From Acanthornis magna (lineage: Eukaryota > Chordata > Aves > Passeriformes > Acanthizidae), in NCBI GenBank assembly GCA_036785705.1, contig JAWUZG010000056.1, positions 16,288,001 to 16,352,000 on the forward strand: a stretch of DNA of 64,000 nucleotides, read 5' to 3'. This document shows, piece by piece, positions 60,401-64,000 of this stretch. The position numbers and the translations under genes are program-made. How positions within the stretch are numbered: the stretch's first letter is position 1; the number at the start of each line of letters is the position of its first letter. The notes under the pieces were generated by a model. The model had not been told where the DNA came from. It worked only from the letters and a program-made list of their open reading frames with translations, and searched no databases.

Positions 60401-63400
60401 TCCAGCTCGTGTAACTCTGGGCTGTGTGTTTGCAGCAGTTGCCTGAATACTGAGGGTTTTCCCCTCAAACTACCATTTTTATTGAGGGTTTCTAACACTT
60501 TTTTGAATATAAGCACAGTGGTTAATGGATTGTTCTCTGCTTGAGTTCACTTCAGGCAGTTATTTGCATGCACTCTTTTTTGTAATAACAGAATTAGAGG
60601 GTGTGTTAAAAGACTTACAAGCAGCAGATGAAGCAATAAACAAGCAAAGAGCATTTGTATGCAAATGCTCCAAATGCTTTGTCATGTTCTGGGATCTGTT
60701 AGCCACCTCCACTCTTCCAAAACTTCATCCCCATCAGCTCTTTGTGCTGAGGCTTCGTGCCAAAGCCTGGTGAAGTCAGTGGGGCTTCCAACCACCCCTG
60801 GTGGGCTTGGGGCTTGAGTCTGAGAGAGGAAAGAAGCAAAATGTTACCAGGCAGTCTGATTTTGCCAGGAGCTTCCCTGTATTAGGAAGGCTTTTCCTGT
60901 GCTGTGAATAAAACCAACTCACAAGAAGAACAGCCCAGCTTTGGAAAACTCTTGTGTTGTTACCTGTGTTGGCCACTGGCTTGATCTGGTGACCTCAAGA
61001 GCTGAAAGCATTGAGCCTGTTCTGCCTGCACGAGACAGCCAGCAGCCCCTCGAGCTGGAACTGGGAGAGATTAGCAGTTTTTGGAGCTTCTGACAAAAAA
61101 AAAGGAGGACAGGAAGCCTGTTGACCAGCGTGTCAGAGCTAAGTTTCATTGTGCACAGTGTATGAGTCTGTTGGGTTCAGCATAAAGTTATCCCTGGGGT
61201 TTGCAGAGTAGGTGATTTCCATCCTTCTGCCACATCCCTCGTGCCTGCAGTGTCTGGTGTAAGCTACGAGAGCCCTGAGAAATCCCTCTGTTCCTCAGCT
61301 GAGACAAGCTGGAGCACTTCCAAACTCCGTCCCACCAGTGCCGTTACCTTTTTATTACCAGGAATTGCAAGGTGCTGTTGTGCTGCTGGGAATGAGTGCA
61401 ATCTGTGTTGGTTTTATGCAGCCTTTCAGTTGTTCCAGTGACTCTAATAAGCTGCTTTGCATTACAGGACAGGCAGATCACTATCTCAGGAGACCTCCTA
61501 AGTTTGGCTCTTATTCCTTGGGCTTGATAAGCAGGAAGGACAGTCCCTAATGGGAGGAGAGGGAAGGAAGGAGCAAGGAGACATGTGGCATGTGCAACCT
61601 GGAAAACTTGTCTCTGAGCTTGACTTGACTCCGTCCAGGGAAGGAAGCTGATGCTAATGGCTCTGCATGAGATAACAAATTATCCTGGAGCATGTGTTTT
61701 CTGTATTCATTACAATATGTCTTGGGGGGTGGAGGAACAGGATGTATAGTGTGTGCTTATTTCTGGAGCCTCAGGAGAGCTACCCAGATGTTGAAAAGAA
61801 GTAAGGAAGAGTTGGAGATAAAGGAGAAAGACCTCCAGGGCGGGACTGTAAAAGCTGATCCAGAATAGGAGTCATTGTGTTTTGCTCACAGTCACACCAG
61901 CTGGCTTCAAGTGGCAGGGGAGTTTTCCAGATAAGCTGTGGACAGTAGGAGCATAAATAAGGAATTTGGTCCAAAAGGGTGAAGCAAAAAAACTGAGGGA
62001 TGCAATACACCCAGAAATAATTATTTAAGCAAGCTCTCCTTAAGAACAGCTGCTGGGTAGCTTGTCCCAGTGCGAGCCTTAGGTGTAGCTGGAAATATGG
62101 TGATGCTCTGTTTGTTGATAGTTGTTGTGCAGTTGTCTGAAACAGGGCTTTGAAGGCAGCACTGTGGTAATCCCATTGCCACATGTGCTGGAGATGGTTC
62201 TCTCCGTGCTTGGCTGCCAGGGACTGCAGCAGTGACTGATGGGACTCACTACACTTGATCATTGTGTGCTCGCAGAGTATGTTTTTTTAATGAATTATCC
62301 CATTCTGGTCCTTCCCCAGGGCTTTCCCAAGACTTTCCTCCTGTCCTTTGTAGGATCTCTGCAAGGACAGCAGTAGGGTTGGTGCAGCAGCCCCACTGAC
62401 CCAATGTGGTTGCCTGCTGATGCTTCCTTTTGTTCTTACAGCTCTGGTGATATTTTGCTGTATTTTAATTTATCCTCTGCTAAAACCACAGTTCAGGATC
62501 TCTTCTGTTGCCTGAGCATGTCATGCTTTCTTGTCCTCATTAAAAGGTATGTTTTTCTCTATGCACACACATTAATGTAGAGAAAAACCCTACAAATTAA
62601 AAAAAATAATAAAATTACAGGCTTCCCCACTATTCCCTGTCATTTTGCGTATTTGCAAGAATCCAGATGCTGCTGCTATTACTAGGTAAGGAAAGCCCAG
62701 AACATCTGGCTTCCTTGTGAGTAATATTGCGATTTAGTTGTCCTGAATTCAGTGTGAATAAACTCTAGTTAGTTAGTTATTCCGAAAAAAAAAACCATAA
62801 CCTTGTGAGATAAGGAGTTAGAACCTCATTTCCTGCTGTCGCTGATCTGTTCCCATGTCCTAGCCTTTCTCACAACTGGATTTTCAGAAGTTGTGCCTTG
62901 CAAAGCCCTTCTTGGCACAAACTTCTTGGATGCATTGATCAATCAAACAGATTGGTGGGTGGCCCACAACCTTTCCAGAATCCCAAAGGAGGTCAGTGCT
63001 CCCTCTTCCTCTGCTCCAGGGAAAGCAAAAATAATCTCCAGGGGTACATTTTGATGGCTTCAGCAAAATACTTGAAAATGGCAGAATTTTACCCAAACTG
63101 TCGTAACTTCTTGCGTCTGTTGGAGCGAAGTGGGTGGATGAGGAGAGTAAATCAGCAGAGAGCTGTGAAGGCCAGGATGATGGGCAGTGCAGTGCAGCTG
63201 ACAGATAAGGGGATGACATCATCCATTTCCTGGAAAATGAGATGCTTCTGGCCAAATTATTCCAGACCCTGAGTGCTTAAGTGAGCTGGAGAGTTTCTGG
63301 AATATTTTAAGCAGATATTTCAGTAGTCTAGGTGTAATGTGATTAAGGATGAGTAACAGCGAGATATGAGTCAAGATGAGGATTTCTGGTAACTCTTCTG

Positions 63401-64000
63401 TAGGCCACAGTGAGAATCACAGGCGAGGAGAGAGAGGCTGAGAGAGATGGCCAAGATGTGAGAAAAATTTAAATCATTTAACCTTAGTCACTGGAGAGTG
63501 GAGAGCTCTACATAAGATATTTTTTCCACTCTATAGGAAGACCCATGAATTGGAAGTATTGAAACACCCAAAAATGCCATGAGGGAGGTAGAGATTAGGG
63601 AACAGCAGACAGCTTCCATGGTTTGGAAGAAGACTGAATTGCTGAGATTTGGGGGAAGGTGATTTCTGCATTTTGCATAGTGGGGAAGATGATTTCTGGT
63701 TATTTATTTCAGTTCCCATTGTGGGTCTGAGGTCTATGTCCAGTTGTAACACAAGGATGGAGTCCTTAGAGACAGGCTCAGTCTCAGTGCTGGAAGGTAG
63801 AGAGAGACTCTCTGGATACTGCAGACAGCTCAAGACCAAGAGGGATTTTATTTGACAGTTGTTTGATTTCAAACTTCTAAGCAAAAACTGGACAAGGGAT
63901 TTATACGTGTATTTCCTTGGTGATCAATGTAAGGAAAATGCACCACAAGGTTTGGTACCTCAGGGTCGGAGGATGGAGGAACTGCTCCAGCACTGAGATG
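54481..64000. other. intergenic sequence downstream of ASB7
   Basis: No recognisable gene. A local GC-rich block lies at about 60030-60170. A 160-codon minus-strand open frame lies at 62262-61780, and near-coincident frames of 123-124 codons occupy both strands at 62884-63272. None has a recognised domain. ALDH1A3, next after ASB7 in human, was not detected. Confidence 0.6.

Noticed and set aside
50164..64000. ALDH1A3, expected after ASB7 from human gene order
   Set aside because: No exon with aldehyde dehydrogenase motifs was recognised; the gene probably lies beyond the window.
1..64000. CRISPR arrays, bacterial operons, tRNA or rRNA genes
   Set aside because: No spaced repeats, operon-like packing, cloverleaf sequences or rRNA motifs were seen; the gene architecture is vertebrate.

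Overview
The window looks like a bird chromosome. It contains avian-type CR1 retroposon 3' ends, and the intact CR1 copy ends in the octamer-like ATTCTGTGATTCTATGG tail. The genes have several exons with GT-AG introns, and there is one dense CpG island. Two genes are recognised confidently. LINS1 lies on the minus strand (coding 9258-16520, six coding exons, 768 codons). ASB7 lies on the plus strand (coding 30360-47019, three coding exons, 318 codons). They are head to head around a shared CpG-island promoter at about 20.1-21.2 kb, the same arrangement as human 15q26.3. No bacterial features, rRNA, tRNA or CRISPR were seen.

Layout. 1-9.25 kb: an unrecognised minus-strand transcription unit downstream of LINS1. 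Five consecutive small exons (8476 down to 5789, two of them only 23 and 15 nt) join with matching reading phase at all four introns and end in a stop. Two further isolated minus-strand exons (2248-2165 and 803-724) have good splice sites. In mammals CERS3 occupies this side of LINS1, but I see no ceramide synthase signature here. 9.26-16.5 kb: LINS1 coding exons, with a near-complete CR1 3' end in one intron. 16.5-20.5 kb: LINS1 first intron, with a CR1 fragment and a perfect hairpin. 20.1-21.2 kb: bidirectional promoter with two oppositely oriented CCAAT boxes, GC boxes, a tandem repeat and the probable first noncoding exons of both genes. 20.9-47.0 kb: ASB7, with three large introns. 47.0 to about 50 kb: ASB7 3' untranslated region. 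50-64 kb: intergenic sequence with two CR1 fragments and a few unexplained open frames, but no recognisable gene. ALDH1A3, the next gene in human, was not found.

How the genes work. ASB7 is the substrate-recognition subunit of a Cullin-5/Elongin B/C ubiquitin ligase, with ankyrin repeats plus a SOCS box. LINS1 is the vertebrate homologue of Drosophila lines; human loss-of-function is linked to recessive intellectual disability. Nothing suggests that their products interact; they are linked by the shared promoter. The part of the window most likely to hold something undescribed is the minus-strand gene below LINS1. Its first visible exon is phase-compatible with LINS1's penultimate coding exon, so it could be a separate gene or an alternative LINS1 3' end.
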